Source: Rhizobium sp. TH2 (GTDB lineage Bacteria > Pseudomonadota > Alphaproteobacteria > Rhizobiales > Rhizobiaceae). Taken from it: a stretch of DNA of 64,000 nt. The DNA lies in contig NZ_CP062234.1 in the NCBI RefSeq assembly GCF_024707525.1, positions 34,263 to 98,262 on the forward strand. The letters are read 5' to 3'. The notes under the pieces are model-generated. The model was not told the DNA's origin. It made no database searches and saw nothing but the letters and a program-made list of their open reading frames with translations. Made by a program: the position numbers and the translations under genes. Every line of letters begins with the position of its first letter. The stretch's first letter is position 1. Shown here piece by piece: positions 7,710-16,407 of this stretch.

Positions 7710-8708
7710 GTGGCGAGCATCGTGGAGGAGGGTGCGAAGGTGACAAATGTCTTTGCATTCAATGAGGTCAATATCCGCAAATGGGCGCCCGTTCTGGTGC
7801 TGCTCGCGGTGTGCATCGGCTTTGGTCTGATGAATCCGAACTTCCTGTCGGTCAGGAATTTCGCCCGCATCGGCGTGCTCGCGGCACCGGCTCTGCTGGT
7901 GGCCATCGGCGTGACCTTCATCATCGTCATGGGGTCGATCGACCTTTCCATGGAAGGCGTGGTCACGTTTTCGGCGGTTATCTTCGCCACGATTTTCAAA
8001 GCCTTGGGCGGCACGATGTTCGAGGGCTGGCTCGCATTCCCGGCCGCGCTGGCGGTGGGAATCCTGATGGGCCTGATCACCGGGATCGCCCATGTCAAAC
8101 TCAAGATCCCGTCCTTCATGGCGAGCCTTTCAATGGGTTTCGTTGGTGCTGGCGCGGTCGTCATCCTCTCAGGCGGCTATCGCATCACCATCGATGACGC
8201 GATTTTCCGGTCGCTGCTGACGGTCCGCGTGCTGCAGATGCCGCTGATGCTCTATTTCGCCCTATTCATGGTTGCCGTCGCCTGGTTCATCGAGCGGCAT
8301 ACTGTTATCGGCCGCAACATCTACGCCGTCGGCGGCGGCGAGGACCTGGCGAAGGCCTCGGGCCTCAACACCGAGCGCGTCCGCATCATTGGCTTTGCGC
8401 TGGCCGGCGTCTTTTATGCACTGGGCTCGCTGCTGGCGGTGGCCCGTGTCGGCATCGCCGATGGTCAGTCCGGTTCGAATCTCATGTTCACCTCGATCAC
8501 TGCTGTCGTGGTCGGGGGCACGTCGCTGATGGGCGGCACGGGCGGCGTGCTCAACACGCTGGTCGGCGTGCTGATTGTCGCGTCCATCATGAACGGAATG
8601 GTCGTTGTCGGACTGCCCAGCTACATCCAGAGCGGCGTCCTTGGCGTAATGGTCATCGTTGCCGTCGCGCTGTCGATCAACCGCAAAGCCGTTTCACTGG
8701 TCAAATAG
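7710..8708 (+). CDS. ABC transporter permease, ribose/xylose type (BPD_transp_2)
   Basis: This 332-residue inner-membrane protein has about eight to ten hydrophobic segments. It carries the family's marker sequences: VTFIIVMGSIDLSMEGVV near residue 75 and the loop VGGTSLMGGTGGVLNTLVG near residue 270. It forms half of the membrane channel with the permease at 10233. The GTG at 7710 is 10 bases after an AGAGGAG ribosome site; an out-of-frame ATG lies at 7702. The stop is 8 bases before the ATPase start, so the genes are co-transcribed. Confidence 0.9.
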   Translation: MASIVEEGAKVTNVFAFNEVNIRKWAPVLVLLAVCIGFGLMNPNFLSVRNFARIGVLAAPALLVAIGVTFIIVMGSIDLSMEGVVTFSAVIFATIFKALGGTMFEGWLAFPAALAVGILMGLITGIAHVKLKIPSFMASLSMGFVGAGAVVILSGGYRITIDDAIFRSLLTVRVLQMPLMLYFALFMVAVAWFIERHTVIGRNIYAVGGGEDLAKASGLNTERVRIIGFALAGVFYALGSLLAVARVGIADGQSGSNLMFTSITAVVVGGTSLMGGTGGVLNTLVGVLIVASIMNGMVVVGLPSYIQSGVLGVMVIVAVALSINRKAVSLVK

Positions 8709-8716
8709 GCGCCGAA

Positions 8717-10222
8717 ATGTTCAAGCTCTCCAAGATCGAAAAGTCCTTTCCAGGCGTGCATGCGCTGAAAGGCGTCGATTTCGAAATCCGAAAGGGCGAG
8801 ATCGTCGGGCTGGTCGGCGAAAACGGCGCCGGCAAATCGACGCTGATGAAGGTCATGTACGGTGCCTATGTGCCGGAATCCGGCGACATCTCGCTCGATG
8901 GCAAGTCCGTGCGCTTTGCCAATCCGCGCGATGCCCAGGACAAGGGCGTCGGCATGGTCTTCCAGGAACAGTCGCTGATTTCCAACCTGACGGTGATGGA
9001 GAATATCTTCCTCGGCTACGAGGCGCCATTCGTACGCTTCGGGCTGGTCAACTGGAAGAAAATGGCCGCCGCCGCGCGCAAGCAACTCGATAAGGTCAAG
9101 CTGGATATCGATCCTGCGACGATCACGTCGGAACTGTCCTTCGCCCAGCGCCAGCTTGTCGAGCTTGCGAAAGTGCTCTCGGTCGAAGAGCGAGTCCACG
9201 GTGATCTGGTCATCCTTCTGGACGAACCCACCTCAGTCCTGGCGCCTGAAGAAGTCGAGATGCTGTTCCAGCTGGTGCGCGATCTCAAGTCCCGCGCCTC
9301 CTTCATCTTCGTCTCGCACCGCATGGATGAGATCATCAAGCTGAGCGACCGCATCTACGTGATGAAGGATGGCGAGGTTGTCAGCGTTGTCAACTCGGCC
9401 GATGCCGTTGTCGAGGACATCCAGCGGAAGATGGTCGGCCGCGATGTCGACGCCGAATACTATCGCGAGGCGCGCCAGCTCGCTTATCAGCCGGGGCAGC
9501 CCTTGCTTGAAGTGCAGGGCATTTCCCGCGCACTGAGCTACAACAACATCTCCTTCGACCTCCACCCCGGCGAAGTGCTGGCGCTGGTCGGCACCGAGGG
9601 CTCCGGCACCGAAGAGATCATGCGGACCATTTTCGGCATGGTCAAACCGCATCTCGGCAAGATCCGGGTCGGCGGGCAGCCCTTCGACAGTTTCTCGCCG
9701 GCCAACGCGGTCGAGCACGGCATCGCCTATGTGCCGCGCGAGCGGAAGGTCGAGGGCATTGCCGCCGGCATGAACGTCTATGAGAACATCACGCTGCCCC
9801 AGCTCGGCAAATATTCGAGCTTCGGCCTGCTGCGCAGCGGCGAAGAGCGCGTGCTGGCCAAGGACTGGATCAAGAAGCTTTCGATCAAGGCCTCGTCGGA
9901 GGATGCGGATTGCGGCCGCCTGTCCGGCGGCAACCAGCAGAAGGTCGTGCTCGCCAAATGGCGGAGTGCCGGTTCGAAGATCGTCATCCTCGATCATCCG
10001 ACACGCGGCCTCGATATCGGCGCCAAGGAAGATGTCTATGAGATGGTGCGCGACATGTGCGCCGATGGCTGCGGCGTGATCCTCGCCGCCGATACCTTGG
10101 AAGAGGCGATCGGCCTGTCGCACACCATTCTTGTTATCAAGGACGGCCGCATCCAGGAACGGTTCGAAGGCAGACCCGGCGCCAAGCCGACGCTCTTCGA
10201 CCTCGTCCACCACATGGTTTGA
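8717..10222 (+). CDS. Sugar ABC transporter ATP-binding protein, two ABC domains
   Basis: This 501-residue cytoplasmic protein has two fused nucleotide-binding domains, as in RbsA/XylG/MglA. Domain 1 has Walker A GENGAGKST near residue 40, the relaxed signature LSFAQRQLVELAK and Walker B VILLDEPTS. Domain 2, from about residue 260, has a degenerate Walker A (GTEGSGTEE, no lysine), a perfect signature LSGGNQQKVVLAKW and a Walker B reading VILDHPTRGLD. There histidine replaces the catalytic glutamate. A weak second P-loop is common in this family. The glutamate loss is less usual and implies that only one site hydrolyses ATP. It lies between the two permease genes. Confidence 0.92.
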   Translation: MFKLSKIEKSFPGVHALKGVDFEIRKGEIVGLVGENGAGKSTLMKVMYGAYVPESGDISLDGKSVRFANPRDAQDKGVGMVFQEQSLISNLTVMENIFLGYEAPFVRFGLVNWKKMAAAARKQLDKVKLDIDPATITSELSFAQRQLVELAKVLSVEERVHGDLVILLDEPTSVLAPEEVEMLFQLVRDLKSRASFIFVSHRMDEIIKLSDRIYVMKDGEVVSVVNSADAVVEDIQRKMVGRDVDAEYYREARQLAYQPGQPLLEVQGISRALSYNNISFDLHPGEVLALVGTEGSGTEEIMRTIFGMVKPHLGKIRVGGQPFDSFSPANAVEHGIAYVPRERKVEGIAAGMNVYENITLPQLGKYSSFGLLRSGEERVLAKDWIKKLSIKASSEDADCGRLSGGNQQKVVLAKWRSAGSKIVILDHPTRGLDIGAKEDVYEMVRDMCADGCGVILAADTLEEAIGLSHTILVIKDGRIQERFEGRPGAKPTLFDLVHHMV

Positions 10223-10232
10223 GGAAGCCACC

Positions 10233-11174
10233 ATGAACGCGCAAAAACTCAAGCCCTATTTTCCCGTGCTCACGCTCTTGGCGCTGGTCGTCCTCGTCGG
10301 CGGCATGGATCCGAGTTTTCTCCGTCCGGCCAATCTGTTGATCGTCGCGGCCGACGTTTCGGCGCTGTTCGTCATGGCGCTCGGCCTGACCTTCGTGATC
10401 TATATCGGCAGTATCGATCTCTCCACCCAATCGGTCGCCAGCATGACGACGGTGCTGGTGACGATCTGGTTGAACTCGTTCGGCATCGGAGCGGCGGTAA
10501 TCGCGCTGGCGATCGGTGCCGGATTTGGCGTGCTCTCGGGCTATGCCTCGATCAAGACCAAGATACCGACTTTCATCGCGACCTTGGCGGTGGGCGGCAT
10601 CGCCTACTCGGTGGCCCGTTTTGCATCGGGCGAGAAGGGCGTGTCGATGATCGAGACCGAGCGCAGCTACTATCTCGGCTGGCTGTTCGGCTACTCTGGT
10701 CCCATTCCCAACGAGATCATCTGTGCAGGTGTGCTGCTGCTGGTCGCCCTATTCATCGAACGCAGAACCGTCTTCGGTCGGGTGCTGAAGGCTGTCGGTG
10801 CAGCGGAGCACGCAGCCATCGCCTCGGGGGTTCGGGTGGAGCGCTACAAGATTGCGGCGTTTGCCATCTGCGGCCTCCTCGCGGCCTTCTCTGGCCTGAT
10901 GCTGTCGGCCCGGCTCTCGGGTGGTTCTTCGCTCGCCGCCAACCAGTTCCTGCTGCCAGCCATCGTTGCGGTCCTAGTCGGCGGAACGCCGCTAACCGGC
11001 GGCGTCGGTGGCGTGCTCAATACGCTGATCGGCGCGCTGATCGTCGCCGTTATCCGCACCAGCATGGTGTTCCTCAATATTCCCGCAGACGCACAGCAGA
11101 TATTCTTCGGTGTCGTGCTGATCATCGCCATTGCGCTGACGCTCGACCGCAGCAAGGTCCTGACGGTGAAATGA
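10233..11174 (+). CDS. ABC transporter permease, second subunit of the sugar-type importer
   Basis: This 313-residue membrane protein is paralogous to the permease at 7710. It shares TFVIYIGSIDLSTQSVASM near residue 55 and VGGTPLTGGVGGVLNTLIG near residue 250. Two different permeases imply a heterodimeric channel. The ATG at 10233 is chosen because it follows GAGGAAGCC and comes 11 bases after the ATPase stop. The longer frame from 10131 would overlap the ATPase by 90 bases and adds a shadow-like Arg/Ser-rich leader. Confidence 0.9.
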   Translation: MNAQKLKPYFPVLTLLALVVLVGGMDPSFLRPANLLIVAADVSALFVMALGLTFVIYIGSIDLSTQSVASMTTVLVTIWLNSFGIGAAVIALAIGAGFGVLSGYASIKTKIPTFIATLAVGGIAYSVARFASGEKGVSMIETERSYYLGWLFGYSGPIPNEIICAGVLLLVALFIERRTVFGRVLKAVGAAEHAAIASGVRVERYKIAAFAICGLLAAFSGLMLSARLSGGSSLAANQFLLPAIVAVLVGGTPLTGGVGGVLNTLIGALIVAVIRTSMVFLNIPADAQQIFFGVVLIIAIALTLDRSKVLTVK

Positions 11175-11187
11175 GGAGGATCGCGCC

Positions 11188-12222
11188 ATGCAGAGCATGA
11201 AGGCTGCGGTTCTCGTCGAGCCGCACACGTTTGAGGTTCGCGACGTGTCGGTGCCAGCCATCGGACCATCGGACGCGTTGATCAAGGTCGAACGCTGCGG
11301 CATTTGCGGCACCGACATGCACATGTTCAACGGGCATTACGCGGCTGACAAGCTGCCGATCATTCCAGGTCATGAATTCTCCGGCACGATCGCCGCACTC
11401 GGGGGCGAGGTCACGCATCTCAAGACCGGCATGCGTGTCGTCGCCGATATCAATATCGGCTGCGGCAACTGTTTCTATTGCCGTCGCAACGAAATCCTCA
11501 ACTGCACCGAGATGCGCCAGGTCGGCATATCGCGCGATGGCGGCTTCGCCGAGTATGTGTCGGTGCCGGCTAGGCTAGTCATCGCTGCAGCGCCGGACGC
11601 TGAATTCGACCTACTAGCACTGGTCGAGCCCGTCGCCTGCGTGGTGCGCGCGGCCCGCAAGGCCGATGTCCGCTTCGGCCAATCGGTCGTCATCATAGGG
11701 GCCGGGCCGATCGGCAACCTGCATATCCAGATGATGCGGTTGGTCGGTGCCGCGCCCATCATCGTCGTCGAGCCATCGCTGCAGCGCGCCGAGATGGCCA
11801 GGCAGGCGGGTGCCGATGCGGTGGTCACCGACCCGGTCACGGCGAGAGATACGGTGCTGGCGATGACCGGCGGCCGGGGCGCCGATGTTGTGATCGAAAG
11901 CGTCGGTCTGCCGAAGCTTTATCAACAGGCGCTGACGCTGATCCGCCCCGGCGGCCATATCGCCGCCTTCGGGATTGCAGGGGTCGCGGACACGCTGCCC
12001 TTGCCGCTGCTCGATACCGTGCTCCGCGAATATTCGATCAAGGGCTCCGTCGCCGGAATGGGCGAGGACATGCATGACGCCCTGACATTGCTGACGCATG
12101 GGCGCTTCGATCTCAGGGCTTTCAGGGGCGTCAGCTACAGGCTGGCCGATATCCAGCAGGCATTCGAAGATCTGCCAAAGCGCCCCGACGCCCTCAAGAT
12201 CCAGATCGAGATTGGGCAATGA
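11188..12222 (+). CDS. Zinc-dependent alcohol (polyol) dehydrogenase, medium-chain family
   Basis: This 344-residue cytoplasmic enzyme oxidises an alcohol or polyol with NAD(P). The catalytic zinc ligands are in VERCGICGTDMHMF (Cys) and IPGHEFSG (His-Glu). The structural zinc loop is present as NIGCGNCFYCRRNEILNC. A Rossmann fold follows with VVIIGAGPIGNLHIQM near residue 170. The pattern is that of sorbitol/threonine/galactitol-type dehydrogenases. The start is ATG 11188 or 11197, preceded by GAGGAG. It lies 13 bases after the permease gene, so it likely oxidises the imported substrate or its first product. Confidence 0.88.
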   Translation: MQSMKAAVLVEPHTFEVRDVSVPAIGPSDALIKVERCGICGTDMHMFNGHYAADKLPIIPGHEFSGTIAALGGEVTHLKTGMRVVADINIGCGNCFYCRRNEILNCTEMRQVGISRDGGFAEYVSVPARLVIAAAPDAEFDLLALVEPVACVVRAARKADVRFGQSVVIIGAGPIGNLHIQMMRLVGAAPIIVVEPSLQRAEMARQAGADAVVTDPVTARDTVLAMTGGRGADVVIESVGLPKLYQQALTLIRPGGHIAAFGIAGVADTLPLPLLDTVLREYSIKGSVAGMGEDMHDALTLLTHGRFDLRAFRGVSYRLADIQQAFEDLPKRPDALKIQIEIGQ

Positions 12223-12273
12223 ATGTAGTCGAGCAGGTGCCAAACGGCATTGCTCCGAGAAGAGGTCGATGAC

Positions 12274-13770
12274 ATGGATATGAACACGGGAAAGATCGAA
12301 CTGCCGAAGCAGGCGCGCGAATTTGGCTTCTTCGTCGATGGCAAATGGGTAAGCGCGGGCGCACGCAAGCTCATCGAGCGCCGGAGCCCGGCGCATGATG
12401 TTGCCGTTACCCGCATTACCCGCTGCACGGTCGAGGATCTCAATCATGCCGTCTCAGTCGCGCGGCAAGCGTTCACCGATCGCCGCTGGTCCGGGCTCTC
12501 GGGCACCGATCGCGCCGCCGTGCTCCTCAAGGCAGCGGAAGGCATCCGCGCCCGTGCCGAAGAACTGGCGCTGCTCGAAACGCTGGAGAGCGGCAAGGGT
12601 ATCAGCCAGTCGCGCGGCGAAGTGCTGGGTGCTGCGAGCATCTACGAATATGCCGCCGGCGCGGCGCGCGCGCTACATGGCGATACGTTCAACAATCTCG
12701 GCGACAACATGCTTGGTCTCGTCACCCGCGAGCCGATCGGTGTCGTCGGGCTGATCACGCCGTGGAATTTCCCGTTCTTCATTCTGTCGGAGCGGGTGCC
12801 GTTCATCCTCGCCTCGGGTTGCACCATCGTCGCCAAGCCGTCGGAAGTGACGTCCGCCACGACATTGGTGATGGCCGAGATCCTGTCGGATGCGGGTCTC
12901 CCCGCCGGCGTCTTCAACGTCGTCACCGGCAGTGGCAGTGAAATCGGCCAGGCAATGACCGAGCATGACGATATCGACATGCTTTCCTTCACTGGCTCGA
13001 CGGCGGTTGGTCGTCGGGCCTTGCTGGCATCGGTGGGTAACTTCAAGAAACTCGGGCTCGAACTCGGAGGCAAGAACCCGCAGGTCGTGTTCGCCGATGC
13101 CGATCTGGACGAGGCGGCTGATGGTGTAGTGTTCGGCATCTGCTTCAATGCAGGCCAGTGCTGCGTCAGCGGCAGCCGACTGATCGTGGAGAAGTCTGTC
13201 GCTGCGGATTTCGAGGCCCGCATCGCGGAAAAGCTCTCTCGTGTCAGAGTCGGCGATCCGCTGGACCCAAGGACGCAGGTTGGTGCTATCGTCACCGAGC
13301 AGCAGCATGACACGATCCTTTCCTATATCGGCAAGGGCAGGGAGGAAGGCGCGCGTCTGGTTTGCGGCGGCGGCCCGCTGGTCACAGATCAAGGCCGGTT
13401 TGTGATGCCCACGGTCTTCTCCGACGTGACCATGGACATGGCCGTGGCGCGCGAGGAAATATTCGGTCCGGTGCTCACCATCTCCACTTTCGAGACCTTC
13501 GATGAGGCGATGGAGTTGGCCAATGACACGGTCTACGGGCTGGCGGCCAGCATATGGACGAAGAACCTGGACAAGGCGACGAATGCTTTCCGCCGGGTGC
13601 AGGCTGGTCGAGTCTGGGTCAACACTACGATCGCGGGTGGGCCCGACCTGCCGATCGGCGGCTTCAAGCAATCTGGCCACGGGCGGGAGACCGGTATCTA
13701 CGGTGTCGAGGAATATACCGAGGTCAAGACGGTGCATATTGCGCTCGGCAAACGTGATCTCTGGGTGTGA
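12274..13770 (+). CDS. NAD(P)-dependent aldehyde dehydrogenase
   Basis: This 498-residue enzyme oxidises an aldehyde to an acid. The cofactor-binding segment is ITPWNFPFF near residue 165, and NAD-loop residues are in SFTGSTAVGRR. The catalytic glutamate is in LELGGKNPQ and the catalytic cysteine is in FNAGQCCVSGSR near residue 295. Its length is normal for the family. The ATG at 12274 follows AGAGGTCGATGAC. An upstream TTG at 12250 would add eight residues without a better ribosome site. It sits between the alcohol dehydrogenase and the GMC gene and probably acts after one of them. Confidence 0.9.
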   Translation: MDMNTGKIELPKQAREFGFFVDGKWVSAGARKLIERRSPAHDVAVTRITRCTVEDLNHAVSVARQAFTDRRWSGLSGTDRAAVLLKAAEGIRARAEELALLETLESGKGISQSRGEVLGAASIYEYAAGAARALHGDTFNNLGDNMLGLVTREPIGVVGLITPWNFPFFILSERVPFILASGCTIVAKPSEVTSATTLVMAEILSDAGLPAGVFNVVTGSGSEIGQAMTEHDDIDMLSFTGSTAVGRRALLASVGNFKKLGLELGGKNPQVVFADADLDEAADGVVFGICFNAGQCCVSGSRLIVEKSVAADFEARIAEKLSRVRVGDPLDPRTQVGAIVTEQQHDTILSYIGKGREEGARLVCGGGPLVTDQGRFVMPTVFSDVTMDMAVAREEIFGPVLTISTFETFDEAMELANDTVYGLAASIWTKNLDKATNAFRRVQAGRVWVNTTIAGGPDLPIGGFKQSGHGRETGIYGVEEYTEVKTVHIALGKRDLWV

Positions 13771-13772
13771 GC

Positions 13773-15368
13773 ATGGCCGGACAAAGCTTTGATTATGTGA
13801 TCGTCGGTGGTGGCAGTGCCGGTTGCGTTCTGGCAAGCCGGCTGAGCGAGAATCCGGATAGCAGTGTACTGCTGATTGAGGCCGGCGGCCGCGACACCAA
13901 TCCCTATATTCACATGCCTGTCGGGTTTGCCAAGATGACGACGGGCCCGCTGACCTGGGGCCTCGTCACGGCACCCCAGAAGCATGCGAACAACCGGGAA
14001 ATCCCATACGCGCAGGCGCGGGTGATCGGCGGCGGCAGTTCCATCAACGCCGAGGTTTTCACGCGCGGCGTCCCATCAGATTACGATCGCTGGGCGAACG
14101 AGGAAGGCTGCGAGGGCTGGTCATTCAAAGACATACAGCCCTATTTCCTGAGGTCGGAGGGCAATGAAACCCTGTCAGGCGCGTATCACGGCACCGATGG
14201 CCCGCTCGGCGTTTCGACACTCAATCCGCAACCGCTCACCCGGGCCTTCATCCGCTCCTGCCAGGAAGTCGGCATGCCCTACAATCCCGATTTCAACGGA
14301 CCTGTCCAGGAAGGCACGAGTGCCTACCAGACCACCATTCGCGGCGCCCGGCGCTGTTCGGCGGTTGTCGCTTATCTCCGGCCGGCCATGACGCGCAAGA
14401 ACCTGACCGTGGTAACAGGCTGCCTCACGCGCCGCATCCTGTTTATAGGCAACAGAGCCACCGGTGTCGAATACGTTCAGAACGGGCAATTGCAGACGGC
14501 TCTTGCGAACAGCGAAGTGATCGTCACATCAGGTGCCATCGGCTCGCCAAAGCTGATGATGCTTTCGGGCGTCGGTCCGGCGGAGCATCTGAAGAATGTC
14601 GGTATCTCGGTCGTGCTGGATTCGCCGGGTGTCGGCCAGAATCTCAGCGATCATTTCGGCATCGACATCGTCTATGAGCTCAAGGAGCAGACGAGCCTCA
14701 ACAAATACAACAAGCTGCATTGGATGGTCTGGGCCGGGCTGCAGTATGCGCTGTTCAAGACCGGTCCGGTGACCTCCAATGTCGTCGAGGGCGGGGCCTT
14801 CTGGTATGCCGACGAGGCGCGGAGCGAGCCGGACCTGCAATTCCATTTCCTCGCCGCCGCAGGCGTCGAAGCCGGGGTGCCCGCCATCCCGTCCGGCTCC
14901 GGCTGCACGCTCAATTCCTACACGCTGCGGCCGAAAAGCCGAGGCAGCGTGACGCTTCGCAGCGCTCGTGCGGAAGACAATCCCATCGTCGATCCCAATT
15001 TCATCGCCGAGCCGGATGATCTCCGGGTCTCGGTCGAGGGCGTGAAACTGAGCCGCGAAATCCTCAACCAGAATTCGATGTTGAAATACATCCGCAGCGA
15101 GCATTTCCCCGGAAAAGGCGTCGGCACGCAGGCGGATTTCGAGGACTATGCGAAACAATACGGCCGCACCTCGTACCATCCGGTTGGAACCTGCAAGATG
15201 GGCACCGATGCCATGGCAGTCGTCGATCCGCAATTGCGGGTGAGGGGGCTCGAGGGAATCCGCATCTGCGATTCATCCGCCATGCCAAGCCTGATTGGTT
15301 CGAACACCAACGCCGCGACCATCATGATCGCCGAAAAGGCCAGCGACCTCATTCGCGGCAATCAATAA
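13773..15368 (+). CDS. GMC family FAD-dependent oxidoreductase (choline/alcohol dehydrogenase type)
   Basis: This flavoprotein of about 531 residues oxidises an alcohol. The FAD dinucleotide fold is at the start (DYVIVGGGSAGCVLASRL). The GMC signature region is RVIGGGSSINAEVFTRG near residue 87. The active-site histidine is in SYHPVGTCKMG and a C-terminal FAD contact is in SNTNAATIMIAEKASD. No signal peptide is visible, so it is cytoplasmic or membrane-associated. The ATG at 13773 is used; a GTG at 13767 overlaps the aldehyde dehydrogenase stop and is equally possible. It is the last gene of the transporter operon and is followed by a hairpin shared with the convergent gene. Confidence 0.9.
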   Translation: MAGQSFDYVIVGGGSAGCVLASRLSENPDSSVLLIEAGGRDTNPYIHMPVGFAKMTTGPLTWGLVTAPQKHANNREIPYAQARVIGGGSSINAEVFTRGVPSDYDRWANEEGCEGWSFKDIQPYFLRSEGNETLSGAYHGTDGPLGVSTLNPQPLTRAFIRSCQEVGMPYNPDFNGPVQEGTSAYQTTIRGARRCSAVVAYLRPAMTRKNLTVVTGCLTRRILFIGNRATGVEYVQNGQLQTALANSEVIVTSGAIGSPKLMMLSGVGPAEHLKNVGISVVLDSPGVGQNLSDHFGIDIVYELKEQTSLNKYNKLHWMVWAGLQYALFKTGPVTSNVVEGGAFWYADEARSEPDLQFHFLAAAGVEAGVPAIPSGSGCTLNSYTLRPKSRGSVTLRSARAEDNPIVDPNFIAEPDDLRVSVEGVKLSREILNQNSMLKYIRSEHFPGKGVGTQADFEDYAKQYGRTSYHPVGTCKMGTDAMAVVDPQLRVRGLEGIRICDSSAMPSLIGSNTNAATIMIAEKASDLIRGNQ

Positions 15369-15382
15369 GCTCCAAAAGCAAA

Positions 15383-15401
15383 GGGCCGGTCGAACCGGCC
15401 C
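15383..15401. terminator. Bidirectional terminator between convergent genes
   Basis: GGGCCGGT (15383-15390) and ACCGGCCC (15394-15401) form a perfect 8-bp stem. On the minus strand it is followed by TTTGCTTTT, so it is a good intrinsic terminator for the aldo/keto reductase. It also lies 14 bases after the GMC stop. Confidence 0.7.
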
Positions 15402-15410
15402 CCCAGATCC

Positions 15411-16229
15411 TCAATCCCATTCTGGCGCCCAGGGCACGAGGTCGCGCCCGACAATCCGGTAGCCAGTCCTGGTCAGGGCCTCGATTTTCGCCATATCCAT
15501 GCTCGACAGCGTGAAATCCATGATGTCGAAATTGGCGCGGATATTCTCCGGCTTGGTCGACATCGTGTTTATCGGGACGCCCTTCTGGAGGATCCAGCGC
15601 AGCACGACCTGTGCCGCGGATTTCCCGTAAGCTTTGCCGATCTCCGCAAAGAGCGGATATTTGAACACCTCCCCGCGCGCGACCGAGCAGTAGGACGAAA
15701 TCTCGATGCCGGTTTCCAGCGCAGCATCGAGCAGAACGGTTTGGTCGAGCAGGGGGTGAAACTCGACCTGGTTGACCACCAGCGGTTCGTCGATGATTTT
15801 CACTGCGTCGCGCATCATCTGAACGGTATAGTTCGAAACGCCGATATGCTTCGCCAGACCGCGCTTCTTGGCGTCGGCCAGCAGCTTGAGCGAAGTGGCA
15901 ATTTCCCCGCCGATCGGCGGCCAGTGCAGCAAAAGCACATCGACATAGTCCAGCCGGAGATCTTTCAGGCTCTTTTCGACGGCAGGCAGAAAGGCGACCT
16001 CGGTGAAGTCGTCGGGATGGGCCTTGGTCGTCACGAGCATATCCTCGCGCTTCAGGCCAGTGGCTGCGAGGCCATCACCGACATCGGCCTCGTTTCCGTA
16101 CATCTTGGCTGTGTCGAAGGACCTGTATCCTGCGTCCGCGGCCGATTGCATGGCTGCAAGCAAGACCTCGCCGTTCAAGGGATACGTGCCAAAGCTGCGC
16201 TGGTATGTGCGCTCGAAATAGATGCTCAA
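15411..16229 (-). CDS. Aldo/keto reductase
   Basis: This 272-residue (alpha/beta)8-barrel NAD(P)H oxidoreductase has the full catalytic tetrad. Asp and Tyr are in FDTAKMYGNEAD, Lys is in VTTKAHPDD and His is in VLLLHWPP. The C-terminal cofactor region contains MSTKPENIRAN. It resembles 2,5-diketogluconate reductase-type enzymes. The start appears to be TTG at 16229, since GGGAGGG lies about five bases upstream and no ATG is near. It diverges from the CoA-transferase gene, and an operator-like palindrome lies between the two. It probably interconverts a carbonyl intermediate of the pathway. Confidence 0.85.
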   Translation of the reverse strand: MSIYFERTYQRSFGTYPLNGEVLLAAMQSAADAGYRSFDTAKMYGNEADVGDGLAATGLKREDMLVTTKAHPDDFTEVAFLPAVEKSLKDLRLDYVDVLLLHWPPIGGEIATSLKLLADAKKRGLAKHIGVSNYTVQMMRDAVKIIDEPLVVNQVEFHPLLDQTVLLDAALETGIEISSYCSVARGEVFKYPLFAEIGKAYGKSAAQVVLRWILQKGVPINTMSTKPENIRANFDIMDFTLSSMDMAKIEALTRTGYRIVGRDLVPWAPEWD

Positions 16230-16354
16230 TTTTCCCTCCCGTGGATGTGACGAGCGCCGGTCATCGATCGATAGAGCTCAATCGATATAGCGCCTTACTC
16301 TCTCAGATCAATCGCAGAAAACCGCTTGATCGCGAAATGCTTATGAGCTATTTT

Positions 16355-16370
16355 ATAACCACCTAGTTAC
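16355..16370. promoter_or_regulatory. TetR-type operator, copy 2
   Basis: ATAACCA-CC-TAGTTAC. This matches the 16-bp motif GTAACYA-NN-TAGTTAY with one mismatch. It sits between the divergent aldo/keto reductase (start 16229) and CoA-transferase (start 16408) and could control both. Confidence 0.6.
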
Positions 16371-16407
16371 TTAATAGCAAGTTGAATTCGCGAAGCCGGG
16401 GAGTGAG

